A DNA stretch of 64,000 bases from JAXGXJ01 sp963816155 (GTDB lineage: Bacteria; Actinomycetota; Thermoleophilia; RBG-16-64-13): the NCBI GenBank assembly GCA_963816155.1, contig CAWFJE010000009.1, positions 62,001 through 126,000 on the forward strand, in the 5' to 3' direction. The translations under genes were made by a program, and so were the position numbers. Position 1 is the stretch's first letter. Every line of letters begins with the position of its first letter. The notes under the pieces were generated by a model. It searched no databases. It was not told the origin of the DNA and saw only the letters and a list, made by a program, of their open reading frames with translations. This document shows, piece by piece, positions 20,429 to 28,425 of the stretch.

Positions 20429-20896
20429 ATCAGACGTCACCTTGGGTGGATCATCCCTGTGGTGCTCATAGTACTACTGCTCCTGCCTGTGACCATTGCG
20501 GAGAGGTATACCTCCCCTACACAAGATGGGCAGTACATCCTCAACCCCATCAAGGCCTGGGGCTTCGTCTTGACCCTGGTCGGCGTGGACAACTCGGCCG
20601 TCCTGGGAAGCTCCGGGGACGCTCTGCGTGAAGCACGTTCGCTGTTTGTGGATACCACCGAGCAGCCGGTGAGGGTCGAACTCCTCTATCTGCCCGAGGA
20701 GCAGCCCTACGTGTATGTCAGGAGAACGGGGAGGACCTTCCTTATCGCCGTTCCCCCGCTTCTCGTATGGGAAGTCTGGGGAAGCAGCAGGGGCCGGACG
20801 AACTCAGAGGAACCGACAGATGTGATCGGCTTTCTTGACTACGACTCTGGGCGAATGCTGGGGCTTTCGGAGTCTGTGGCCGGTAGAGACCGCTAG
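20429..20896 (+). CDS. Small protein with N-terminal signal/anchor segment, unknown function
   Basis: No family was recognised. The frame encodes a hydrophobic N-terminus (GWIIPVVLIVLLLLPVTIA) followed by about 120 mostly polar residues with strand-like stretches (VRVELLYLPEEQPYVYVRR). The first permissible start is GTG at 20459, but this leaves no basic n-region. An ATC at 20429 lies 7 bases after GGAGG and would add RRH before the hydrophobic segment, so it is the preferred start, although ATC starts are rare. Probably membrane-anchored or exported. Confidence 0.55.
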   Translation: MRRHLGWIIPVVLIVLLLLPVTIAERYTSPTQDGQYILNPIKAWGFVLTLVGVDNSAVLGSSGDALREARSLFVDTTEQPVRVELLYLPEEQPYVYVRRTGRTFLIAVPPLLVWEVWGSSRGRTNSEEPTDVIGFLDYDSGRMLGLSESVAGRDR

Positions 20897-20944
20897 ACGG
20901 CTGCTAAGCAGCGAAGCGTCATTGTTCAGCAGCCTGCCGGGCGG

Positions 20945-21295
20945 CTACGCGCGGCCGAACGCGGTTCGAGGCTCGCCACCCAAACAGCCGCGGGAAGCCA
21001 CCAAGGCCAGCATGACGTCAGGAGTGAACGGTGCGAGGACTACGCTCAGTTCCTCGAACTCGATGCTCATGGTGTCGAGGAATCCGGCCGCAACCTGGAG
21101 GCCGAACCGCTGGACGGTGGCCACTGTGTCGATCACCAGCGCGGCCACCCCCGATACATCCACGTCACCGACGGTGGCGCTGCTGATCGTCAAGCCCTCG
21201 TCGGAGACGAGGATCGCGGCTTTCATTCCCGGAATATCGAGATACCCCGCCAGGACCTCCTGGAGAGGATCGCTGATGTCAGTTTGTACTTTCAC
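20945..21295 (-). CDS. Roadblock/LC7 domain protein
   Basis: A protein of about 116 residues of the roadblock/LC7 fold, with the pattern GMKAAILVSDEGLTISSA...VDVSGVAALVIDTVATVQRFG and a later ELSVVLAPFTPDVMLALVA. Such proteins form dimers that often regulate small Ras-like GTPases (MglA type) or other signalling partners. The start is uncertain: GTG at 21295 is chosen; a TTG at 21325 would add 10 residues. No GTPase gene is adjacent, so it stands alone here. Confidence 0.7.
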   Translation of the reverse strand: MKVQTDISDPLQEVLAGYLDIPGMKAAILVSDEGLTISSATVGDVDVSGVAALVIDTVATVQRFGLQVAAGFLDTMSIEFEELSVVLAPFTPDVMLALVASRGCLGGEPRTAFGRA

Positions 21296-21362
21296 ACTCT
21301 CATCATATAGCAGCCGAGGGTTCAAAGTCGATGGACCAAACGAAGTAGGAGCGGGAACACCG

Positions 21363-21380
21363 GCGTGGGCGCGCCCACGC
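21363..21380. promoter_or_regulatory. Perfect 18-bp palindrome, possible operator or terminator
   Basis: GCGTGGGCGCGCCCACGC is a perfect inverted repeat with no spacer. It lies 68-85 bp upstream of the roadblock/LC7 start and downstream of the SIMPL gene on the same strand. No adjacent U-tract is seen. Its position allows either a regulator binding site for the roadblock gene or part of the SIMPL 3' end. Confidence 0.4.
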
Positions 21381-21402
21381 GACTGCGGGCCCCGCGAAAT
21401 CG

Positions 21403-21446
21403 CCCTGGAGGCTGCCGTGCAAGACCGACCGCCTCCAGGGTCTTGC
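21403..21446 (-). terminator. Two overlapping alternative hairpins downstream of SIMPL gene
   Basis: Stem A pairs 21403-21412 with 21431-21440 (10 bp, perfect). Stem B pairs 21419-21425 with 21440-21446 (7 bp, perfect). The arms interleave and share base 21440, and no loop is left to bridge stem A, so only one can form at a time. The pair begins 6 bases after the SIMPL stop on the minus strand. A terminator or attenuator is the simplest reading. Confidence 0.45.
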
Positions 21447-21451
21447 GTGCT

Positions 21452-22312
21452 CTAATGGACCAAGCCGTAGCTGACCGTGACCGTCGCCATGACATCGAGA
21501 GTGCCTGGGTTGATGGGCGGTTCCGCCACCCGGGCAGAGTCACCTGCCGCTTCCGTCATAGCCGTGTACATGGGAACGACGGGCATATCTACATTCCCCT
21601 CGCTCATCATGACGACCTGACCGAGGGAGACCCCCGCCGCCGCGGCCAAAGCTTCGGCTTTCGCCTTCGCGTTGCCCACTGCCTTCGTAAGAGCATCGGA
21701 TACGGCCTCGCTGTCTTCCGTCAGGCGCCAGACAGGACCGGAGACGTTCGTCGCTCCGGTCTCCACGGACGCGGCCAAGACCTTACCGACCATTGCCGCG
21801 TCCTTCAGGGTCACCGTCACGGAGTTCTGCGCCCGGTAGCCGCTGAGCGACTCCTTGCCCGTCTGCGGATCGTAGTTGCGGATAGGGTACACCGACACGT
21901 TGGCGGTCTGTATGGCGCTGTCTTCGACTCCTTCTGCTTTCAGACGGTCGAGGACCTCCTGGACGGTCTTGGAGTTGCTATCGAGGACCGCCCCCGGCTC
22001 GGCCCCTTCGTTCTCCACCGTGAGAGTGAGGATGGCTTCGTCCGGAGCACTCTGTACTGTCGCCTTGCCTACGACAGTGATCGTGTTGGGCGAAGCGACG
22101 ACGCCGGAGGTACCGGCACCGGAGCTCGGGACCGTGGCCGCCGCATCATCACTGTCCTCGCTGCATCCCGACACCAACAGCATGATCCCGAGACTCCCGA
22201 TCAGAATCAGTGACAACATCCAGACCAGATTCCGCCGACCCATCATCGGGCCACTCCGCTGTGACACGCCCCGATCTCCGGCTGCCGAGCGGGCCTCTTC
22301 CTCCCTGTCCAT
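21452..22312 (-). CDS. SIMPL-domain (DUF541) lipoprotein
   Basis: A 286-residue protein with a lipoprotein signal: hydrophobic residues 29-48 and lipobox LLVSGC. A Ser/Ala linker is followed by the SIMPL domain (TVVGKATVQSAPDEAILTLT...NSVTVTLKD...AKAKAEALAAAAGVSLG). SIMPL/DUF541 proteins are periplasmic or surface proteins of poorly known function. The start at 22312 is supported by AAGGGGG 6-7 bases upstream, although it gives a 28-residue n-region before the membrane segment. Confidence 0.85.
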   Translation of the reverse strand: MDREEEARSAAGDRGVSQRSGPMMGRRNLVWMLSLILIGSLGIMLLVSGCSEDSDDAAATVPSSGAGTSGVVASPNTITVVGKATVQSAPDEAILTLTVENEGAEPGAVLDSNSKTVQEVLDRLKAEGVEDSAIQTANVSVYPIRNYDPQTGKESLSGYRAQNSVTVTLKDAAMVGKVLAASVETGATNVSGPVWRLTEDSEAVSDALTKAVGNAKAKAEALAAAAGVSLGQVVMMSEGNVDMPVVPMYTAMTEAAGDSARVAEPPINPGTLDVMATVTVSYGLVH

Positions 22313-22359
22313 CTGCTACCCCCTTGTGACTGACAACCCTTGCCCACTGTGCCAAAGGC

Positions 22360-22380
22360 CTTCCATGCAATCGATGGAAG
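22360..22380 (-). terminator. Hairpin downstream of parB
   Basis: CTTCCAT and ATGGAAG form a 7-bp stem around a 7-base loop (22367-22373), 67 bp past the parB stop and 48 bp before the SIMPL start. On the minus strand a short pyrimidine-rich GGCCTTT follows. It could end the long rpmH-to-parB transcription unit; the stem is modest. Confidence 0.4.
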
Positions 22381-22446
22381 ACCCTGAAGCGAGTGCGTCG
22401 TGAAGACGCCCCGTTGAGACGGGCGCGGTCCGGCATCCAGTTCCCC

Positions 22447-23370
22447 TCAGGCCTGCAGCCGTTCCCTGATGGTCTGGAGCTCTTCTATGTCTTTGAAGGG
22501 TAACTCCACCACGCCACCGCCTCCCCGGGTCTTGATGCGTGGCACCACGCCCAGAGAGGCGAAGAAAGCTTCGCGAAGCCCATCGAGTGTCTCGTCGTCC
22601 AACGGGACGGCCTTCGGCGGCGGGGGTTGCGTCTCCTTCAGGCCGAGGCGGCGCACCTCGTCCTCCACTTGGCGCACGGACAAACCCTTCTCCGTTACAC
22701 GCCGCGCCAGTTGCAGTTGCTGCGCCTGACCCTTCAGCCCCAGGAGCGCACGCCCGTGACCCTCCGATATGAGACCTTGAGCCAAGGAGTCCTGGATGGG
22801 AGCAGGCAGATCCAGCAGTCGGACCTTGTTAGCGATCGCCGAGCGACTCTTGCCCACTCGTGCGGCTAGGTCCTCCTGCGTGACCCCCAAGTCGTCGAGC
22901 AGCACCTTGAGTGCAAAGGCCTCGTCCAAAGGGTTCAGTTCCTGCCGGACCACGTTTTCGATGAGGGCCAACTCCAGACTCTCGACATCGGAGGCCACGC
23001 GGATCAACGCGGGGATCACGGTGAAACCTGCCATCTGCGCAGCCCGCCACCGCCGCTCGCCGGCGATGAGCTCGTACCCTCCCTCGACCGGCCTCACGAT
23101 AACCGGTTGCACTATCCCGACTTCCCCTATGGAGAGAGCGAGTTCTTCCAGCGCCTGCGGCTCGATGGCGCGCCTCGGTTGACGAGGGTTGCTACGAATG
23201 GCCGTCACGGGCAGGTCCACCACCGCGCCGGCAGGCATGGCAGCCTGGTCCCCTGTCGCACCACCCGCCGGCGGTCGGTCCGTTCCGGTCACGGCCTCCG
23301 CCTGTACGTCCTCGACTGATTCCGCAAGCAGGGCGGCCAAACCCCGCCCCAACGCCGGCCTCTTAGCCAT
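22447..23370 (-). CDS. parB: Chromosome partitioning protein ParB
   Basis: A 307-residue ParB/Spo0J. It begins MAKRPALGRGLAALL, the conserved N-terminus. The CTPase motif GERRWRAAQ is in the ParB/sulfiredoxin domain, the HTH for parS binding follows (TQEDLAARVGKSRSAIANKVRLL), and a C-terminal dimerisation domain closes it. The start at 23370 overlaps parA by 8 bp. It loads onto parS (a perfect site lies 3 kb away in mnmG) and spreads along the origin region. Confidence 0.96.
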   Translation of the reverse strand: MAKRPALGRGLAALLAESVEDVQAEAVTGTDRPPAGGATGDQAAMPAGAVVDLPVTAIRSNPRQPRRAIEPQALEELALSIGEVGIVQPVIVRPVEGGYELIAGERRWRAAQMAGFTVIPALIRVASDVESLELALIENVVRQELNPLDEAFALKVLLDDLGVTQEDLAARVGKSRSAIANKVRLLDLPAPIQDSLAQGLISEGHGRALLGLKGQAQQLQLARRVTEKGLSVRQVEDEVRRLGLKETQPPPPKAVPLDDETLDGLREAFFASLGVVPRIKTRGGGGVVELPFKDIEELQTIRERLQA

Positions 23371-24124
23371 TCTTGAATACCTCCAACGCGAGATCGAAGT
23401 AGGCGTCCGAACCCACACAATTCGGATCGAACAGCGAGATGGGGAGACCGTGGCTTGGGGCCTCGGCCAGCCTGACATTCCGGGGTACCACAGTCTTGAA
23501 GCTAAGCGTAGGAAAGTGGGTCCGTATCTCCTGCTCCACCTGCCGCGCCAGACTCGTGCGCCCGTCTACCATGGTGAGCACCAGGCCGGCGACGCGCAGG
23601 TCGGGATTCAGTCGCTCCCGGATGGTGGCGACGGTGGAAAGAAGCTGCGCCAGCCCCTCAAGCGCGTAATACTCCGCCTGAACGGGGATGATCACCTGGT
23701 CGGCCGCGACGAGACTGTTGAGCGTCAGTAGGCCTAGCGACGGGGGGCTGTCGATGAAGACGAACCGGTAGGGCGAGAGGGCGCCCAACCCGGCCATAGC
23801 GTCGCGTAGGCGATACTCCCGCCTATCGAGGCCGGGCAAGAGCACGCTGGCGCCGGCCATGTCGACCGAGGAAGGAGCCAGGTCCAGACCAGGCACGGAC
23901 GTCGGCCGAATGATGGAACTCAGACTCTCTTCGCCGAGAAGCACTTCGAGGATGGTCGGCTGTCCCGGCGTCGCCCTCACCCCGAGTCCGTGCGAAGCGT
24001 TCGCCTGCGAGTCCATGTCGACAAGCAATACCGGCTCCCCAGCCTGGGCGAACGACGCGGCCAGGTTGATAGCCGTCGTGGTCTTGCCTACCCCGCCCTT
24101 CTGATTGGCGATGGCGTAGATCAG
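23363..24124 (-). CDS. parA: Chromosome partitioning ATPase ParA/Soj
   Basis: A 253-residue ParA when started at CTG 24124, the usual Soj length. The deviant Walker A motif (NQKGGVGKTTT, residues 7-17) lies upstream of every ATG/GTG/TTG in the frame; the first of these, TTG at 24028, would remove it. GGAGG at 24133-24137 sits 8 bases before the CTG and 11 before an alternative ATC at 24121. Switch motif FIDSPPSLG and C-terminal VVPRNVRLAEAPSHG are intact. It drives origin segregation with ParB. Confidence 0.9.
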   Translation of the reverse strand: MIYAIANQKGGVGKTTTAINLAASFAQAGEPVLLVDMDSQANASHGLGVRATPGQPTILEVLLGEESLSSIIRPTSVPGLDLAPSSVDMAGASVLLPGLDRREYRLRDAMAGLGALSPYRFVFIDSPPSLGLLTLNSLVAADQVIIPVQAEYYALEGLAQLLSTVATIRERLNPDLRVAGLVLTMVDGRTSLARQVEQEIRTHFPTLSFKTVVPRNVRLAEAPSHGLPISLFDPNCVGSDAYFDLALEVFKNG

Positions 24125-24128
24125 AGCG

Positions 24129-24839
24129 CTAACCTCCAGATTTCGTGCCCAACGGCCTCTTCCCCGGGACGCCCACCCGCCGCGGATACTCGGGCGGAGT
24201 CACCTTTGTCTTGCGAGCTATGTGCACCCATCGGTTTGTCGCTCCCGGGAACGGGGCCAGCGCGATGGATTCCAGTGAACCGCCACCCAGTATATCGAGC
24301 GCCTCTTGAGCCTGTATGCGCTCTTCGTACGAGATGTCCCCTTTCATGGCCACCATGAGCCCGTCGACGCTGAGAACGGGGAGGGAGTACTCGGCCACCA
24401 CCGGCAGCGGCGCAAGAGCGCGCGAAACCGCGACGTCATGAGCCCCCCGACCATCTCCACTCCCGTAGTCCTCCGCCCGGACACAACGCACGTCCAGATT
24501 GCCAATGTTCAAGGCCTTGGCGGTCTCGGTGATGAAGGTGCACTTCTTCTGCTGCGACTCCACCGCCGTGATCCTCGCGGGAAGTGCGATGGCGAGCACG
24601 AGCGCCGGCAGTCCCGCGCCCGACCCAAGGTCGACCAACCGGGTGCTCTCGATCACAGGAGCCAGGGACAGAAGCGACAGGGAATCCAGGAAGTGGATCT
24701 CCTCGATAGCCTTGGGGCTCGTCACACCTGTCACATTGAAGCCGGCCCCCATGATCCTGTCTCCGAGAAACGCCAGCCTCTGAAGATCTCCGTCCTCCAG
24801 CCCGAATGCTCGGTATCGTGCTTCTTCAGTCAGCAGCAC
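24129..24839 (-). CDS. rsmG: 16S rRNA (guanine527-N7)-methyltransferase
   Basis: A 236-residue RsmG (GidB). The SAM-binding motif is LVDLGSGAGLPALVLAI, and VESQQKKCTF and VSRALAPLPV are family signatures. GTG start at 24839 overlaps the mnmG end by 14 bp. It makes m7G527 in 16S rRNA; loss of RsmG gives low-level streptomycin resistance in other bacteria. Its last codons supply the GGAGG that precedes parA. Confidence 0.95.
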   Translation of the reverse strand: MLLTEEARYRAFGLEDGDLQRLAFLGDRIMGAGFNVTGVTSPKAIEEIHFLDSLSLLSLAPVIESTRLVDLGSGAGLPALVLAIALPARITAVESQQKKCTFITETAKALNIGNLDVRCVRAEDYGSGDGRGAHDVAVSRALAPLPVVAEYSLPVLSVDGLMVAMKGDISYEERIQAQEALDILGGGSLESIALAPFPGATNRWVHIARKTKVTPPEYPRRVGVPGKRPLGTKSGG

Positions 24840-26784
24840 GGATATCTTGGTGGTCGAGGACCTCGTCGGCCGTTGCGCCCTGCCCAGATCCGGTCTTCAA
24901 TGCTCGGTACAGGTGCACGAGCAGAATGGAGATGTCCGCAGGCGAGACGCCGGGGACCCTGGAGGCCTGCCCAAGTGTCTCGGGGCGGAGGCGACAGAGC
25001 TTGTCCTTGGCCTCATACGTAAGGCCGTCGATGCGCTGATAGTCGAAATCTGTGGGAATGATCAGATTCTCGGTGGCGCGATGCCGCCTGATCTCAGCCA
25101 TCTGCCTGCGGATATAGCCATCATAACGTGCGTGGATGGCCAACTTTTCCATTACTTCAGGCGGTGCGTCGGCCAGCGGCTGGCGGACCTCTGGCGGCAG
25201 TAGCCTGAGCACGTCATCCATAGATATCTCCGGTCGGCGCAGCAGTCTGGCTGCGCTCTGCGATTCCACCAGCGGCGCCGTCCCCAAAGACGCCAAGAAC
25301 CCATCGGTCTCGGGATTGGAACGTATCTGAGTCGCCTCCAGGAGTTCTGAGAATTCCTCTGTCTGCCGTCTGCGATCCTCCACCTCGGCCAGTTGGGCGT
25401 CGCTTAACAGTCCCAGTGCGTGCCCCAGCGGCGACAGCCTCTCGGCGGCGTTGTCGTGGCGAAGGAGAAGACGATACTCCGCGCGAGAGGTGAACATGCG
25501 ATACGGCTCGTCGACACCCTTCGTAACCAGATCGTCGATCAGCACACCGATGTAGGCTTGGTCACGCTTCAGGGTGAAGGCGGGCTTGTCTTGGGCGTAG
25601 AGAGCCGCGTTGATGCCGGCCATGAGTCCCTGAGCAGCCGCCTCCTCGTAGCCCGAGGTCCCGTTGATCTGGCCGGCGCAGAACAGGCCCGCAACTGCCT
25701 TGGTCTGCAGCGCGAGGGTGAGCTGCTGGGGAGGGACATAGTCGTATTCGACGGCATACCCCGGCCGGACCAACCTGGCCCGCTCAAGACCTGGGGTGGC
25801 CCGTATGATCATCTCCTGCACGAAGACGGGGAGACTCGTGGTCAAGCCCTGCAGATACATCTCCTGAGTGGTCATCCCCTCCGGCTCCACGAACACGGGA
25901 TGCTGATCCTTGTCCGGGAAGTTGATGAGCTTGCGATCTATGGAGGGACAATAGCGGGGACCCTTGCCGCTCACCGTACCGCTCCTCAGCGGACTCAAGT
26001 GAAGATGCTTGGCCACCACATCATGCGTATGCGCGCTGGTATGGGTCAGATAGCAGGGCAACTGCTTTCGGGGAAGCGGTCGCGCCCAGTGAGAGAAGGA
26101 GAGGCCGCTATCGTCACCCAGTTGCGCGACCATGCGGTGAGCATCGATGGTGGCGCCATCAATGCGCGGTGGGGTTGCAGATTGGAAGCGATCGAGTTCC
26201 AGGCCGGCCGAGCGCAGACTCTGAGATAGGAGCAGAGCGGGCAGTTCCCCCACCCGGCCCGCAGCATAACTCCGGTCGCCGATGACGATCTTCGCCTGAA
26301 GGAAGGTGCCGGTGGCCAACACCACCGACCGCGTTCGCAAATAGCGACCGTCGGCGAGTGTGACCCCCGCGATTGTTTCACGTGAAACATCCAATTCGGC
26401 GACCTCGCCCTGGACGAGAGCCAAGCCTGGCGTTCGCGAGAGCACTACCTTCATCCAGTCTTCGTAGAGCCGCTTATCAGTCTGTGCCCGGAGGGCCCGT
26501 ACGGCAGGCCCCTTGGATGTGTTCAACATCTTGATCTGCACGAAGGCCCTGTCCGTGTTTCGGCCTTGCTCGCCGCCAAGGGCGTCGATCTCGCGAGTCA
26601 ACTGGCCCTTACCGACCCCCCCAACCGCCGGGTTGCAGGGCATGAGGGCGATCTTGTCCAAGTGAAGAGTCACCAGGGCCGTGGAACACCCCATACGGGC
26701 AGCGGCCAATGCGGCTTCGCAGCCGGCGTGGCCTCCACCGACCACAACTACGTCATATGCCCACTGTCCGCTAATGTTCCACAT
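24826..26784 (-). CDS. mnmG: tRNA uridine-5-carboxymethylaminomethyl modification enzyme
   Basis: A 652-residue MnmG (GidA). The FAD motif VVVVGGGHAGCEAA is near residue 10, MPCNPAVGGVGKGQL carries the conserved Cys, and the C-terminal region has GQINGTSGYEEAAAQGL. With MnmE it modifies U34 of certain tRNAs. Start: ATG at 26784; a longer frame to 26820 lacks a ribosome site. It overlaps the upstream paralogue gene by 14 bp. A parS site is embedded in the codons DVSRET. Confidence 0.95.
   Translation of the reverse strand: MWNISGQWAYDVVVVGGGHAGCEAALAAARMGCSTALVTLHLDKIALMPCNPAVGGVGKGQLTREIDALGGEQGRNTDRAFVQIKMLNTSKGPAVRALRAQTDKRLYEDWMKVVLSRTPGLALVQGEVAELDVSRETIAGVTLADGRYLRTRSVVLATGTFLQAKIVIGDRSYAAGRVGELPALLLSQSLRSAGLELDRFQSATPPRIDGATIDAHRMVAQLGDDSGLSFSHWARPLPRKQLPCYLTHTSAHTHDVVAKHLHLSPLRSGTVSGKGPRYCPSIDRKLINFPDKDQHPVFVEPEGMTTQEMYLQGLTTSLPVFVQEMIIRATPGLERARLVRPGYAVEYDYVPPQQLTLALQTKAVAGLFCAGQINGTSGYEEAAAQGLMAGINAALYAQDKPAFTLKRDQAYIGVLIDDLVTKGVDEPYRMFTSRAEYRLLLRHDNAAERLSPLGHALGLLSDAQLAEVEDRRRQTEEFSELLEATQIRSNPETDGFLASLGTAPLVESQSAARLLRRPEISMDDVLRLLPPEVRQPLADAPPEVMEKLAIHARYDGYIRRQMAEIRRHRATENLIIPTDFDYQRIDGLTYEAKDKLCRLRPETLGQASRVPGVSPADISILLVHLYRALKTGSGQGATADEVLDHQDIRAAD
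26374..26389. promoter_or_regulatory. parS: parS centromere site
   Basis: TGTTTCACGTGAAACA is the exact 16-bp consensus parS palindrome bound by ParB. It lies inside mnmG about 8 kb from dnaA, within 3 kb of parAB, as expected for an origin-proximal parS. No second perfect copy was noticed in the window. Confidence 0.95.
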
Positions 26785-28318
26785 CCCTGCCGGGCTGTGA
26801 GTCCCCCGCGCCCGTCCCATCTGCTGTGATAGGGGACCTCTCCTCCATTCCCAGTGCGTTCAGCAGCCCGACCGCAGCGCTCAGCCCGGAACCCAAGCTG
26901 GCGAGATATCCTTGCGCGCCGGCGACTTGGCCGACCGCCCACACTCGACCATCGAATCCCGGGACACAGCGCCCATCATCAAGACCCGTCAGTATCGACG
27001 CGTGAACCTGATGCTCGAGGCGGCTGGCTGGTTCTCCCTCCGGCGAACACCGCGGGCCGCGGCCACCCAGTCCTCCATCCAAATAGGGTCCGAGAGCAGC
27101 CTCGTGACCGCCTTCTTCTGATGGCCTTACCATCCTACTATCCTCAATGGGTTCGCCATGCTGAAGCGGCACGCCTACAGAGCGGGAGTCCGCCAGCGCG
27201 CCGCGCTCGGCCTGGTAGAATTCCAGCATCGCCGCCCCGTCGGGAAGCAGCACCGGTTCTGGGGTGACCTCTCTCGACCCGGCAGCGGCGCCCCACAGCC
27301 GCGGCTCGCTGTGGGGGACAGCCCGCTGCAGCGCTCCCTCCTCAGAGATGGGGCTCACTCGTCTTGCTGCCGCAACAACGGCGATTGCAGGGAAGAAGGG
27401 ATGCGTTCCGTGCGGAGGCTGAGGGAACTCGGCCGGCCACCGGAAGGTCGGGGCCGTCTTGGCATGAGCCGGCGCGCAACCGGCCGCACACCGAGCCACG
27501 GCCCTCACAGACTCGCATAAGCCTGGCTCCGACTGTCGTTCCCCCACCCCATCGAGGAGTCGCCCGATCGGGATCAACCCGACGGTGACGCTCACATCAT
27601 CGCAGTCCGATGCCGCCAAGGTCTCAGCCACGACCGCGCTGTCGGCCCCATAGCGCGCGCCCACGTACATATCTCTGTCTGCGAAGCACGCGCCGGCCCG
27701 CAGCAAAGCCTCCTGCAACGCCGTGGCAGGCACTTCTCCGTACCGGCCTCCAGCCATCTGTTGCCCGCCGATGCTCACTGTGCCCCCAAGCGAAAGACCT
27801 ACGGCCAGAACCGCCATGCGTGCCCTCAGCCTCTCGCCAAAGACCGTCTCGACTTCCACCAGCGCTCCCGGAGCGGCCGTCCCGTCGAAGCGCATCGTCT
27901 CACCGTCCGGGGGCGCGACGACCCGGATATCGCTCACGAGTCCTTGCCTGAACTGGAGACCCGGAATGAGCTCCAGCACCCGTTTCGTCTCTATGCTCAC
28001 CGCGCGGCGGTCTATCACCAGCAACGGCAGACGGTTCTCGGGTACGGATGCAGTGTCCAGCCAAGCGAAGCTCAGCGCGGCCGGCAAGGAACCGAACACC
28101 TGTTCGATCTCCTGCCATCCCCCCACAGTGGGGCCGACCGCCGGACCATAGCTCGGAAACCCGACCACATCCAGAGCGCTGCTCACCACCATCACGCGTG
28201 CACCAGCCTCCGCCAAGGTGGCGGCGCACGCGCATCCCGAGACCCCCGCCCCGACGACTATGACGTCCAGGGTCTCCGCCCCGGGGTTCGAGGGCTCGAC
28301 ACCGTGCGAGGCCATCAT
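26771..28318 (-). CDS. Divergent MnmG/TrmFO-like FAD-dependent protein
   Basis: A 515-residue flavoprotein placed between mnmE and mnmG. An N-terminal Rossmann motif (VIVVGAGVSGCACAATLAEAG) and C-terminal VGQVAGAQGYLASLGSGLSAA match the ends of the MnmG/TrmFO superfamily. The middle keeps the MnmG-like stretch RYGEVPATALQEALLRAG, but the catalytic CNPAxGG motif of MnmG is replaced by GPAVGPTVGG. It is therefore probably a paralogue with a changed reaction, or a partner in tRNA modification. The ATG at 28318 overlaps the stop of a possible 29-codon leader frame. Confidence 0.72.
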   Translation of the reverse strand: MMASHGVEPSNPGAETLDVIVVGAGVSGCACAATLAEAGARVMVVSSALDVVGFPSYGPAVGPTVGGWQEIEQVFGSLPAALSFAWLDTASVPENRLPLLVIDRRAVSIETKRVLELIPGLQFRQGLVSDIRVVAPPDGETMRFDGTAAPGALVEVETVFGERLRARMAVLAVGLSLGGTVSIGGQQMAGGRYGEVPATALQEALLRAGACFADRDMYVGARYGADSAVVAETLAASDCDDVSVTVGLIPIGRLLDGVGERQSEPGLCESVRAVARCAAGCAPAHAKTAPTFRWPAEFPQPPHGTHPFFPAIAVVAAARRVSPISEEGALQRAVPHSEPRLWGAAAGSREVTPEPVLLPDGAAMLEFYQAERGALADSRSVGVPLQHGEPIEDSRMVRPSEEGGHEAALGPYLDGGLGGRGPRCSPEGEPASRLEHQVHASILTGLDDGRCVPGFDGRVWAVGQVAGAQGYLASLGSGLSAAVGLLNALGMEERSPITADGTGAGDSQPGRDVEH

Positions 28319-28353
28319 CTCAGCCTGTTCCCGGTGCCGTCCACGCTCACATC

Positions 28354-28425
28354 CATTCCATCTGTGCTCCGGCCCTTCATCCCATCTGTGCTCCGCGCCC
28401 TCATTTCGTCTGCGCTCCGCACCCT
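28354..28425. repeat. 24-bp tandem repeat, three copies
   Basis: Three head-to-tail units of 24 bp (28354-28377, 28378-28401, 28402-28425) share CATCTGTGCTCCG with small changes; the third touches the mnmE stop codon. On the minus strand each unit contains ATG and the unit length is a multiple of three, so the frame RSTDGM repeats. It fills most of the 105-bp gap between mnmE and the MnmG-like gene. Confidence 0.85.
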
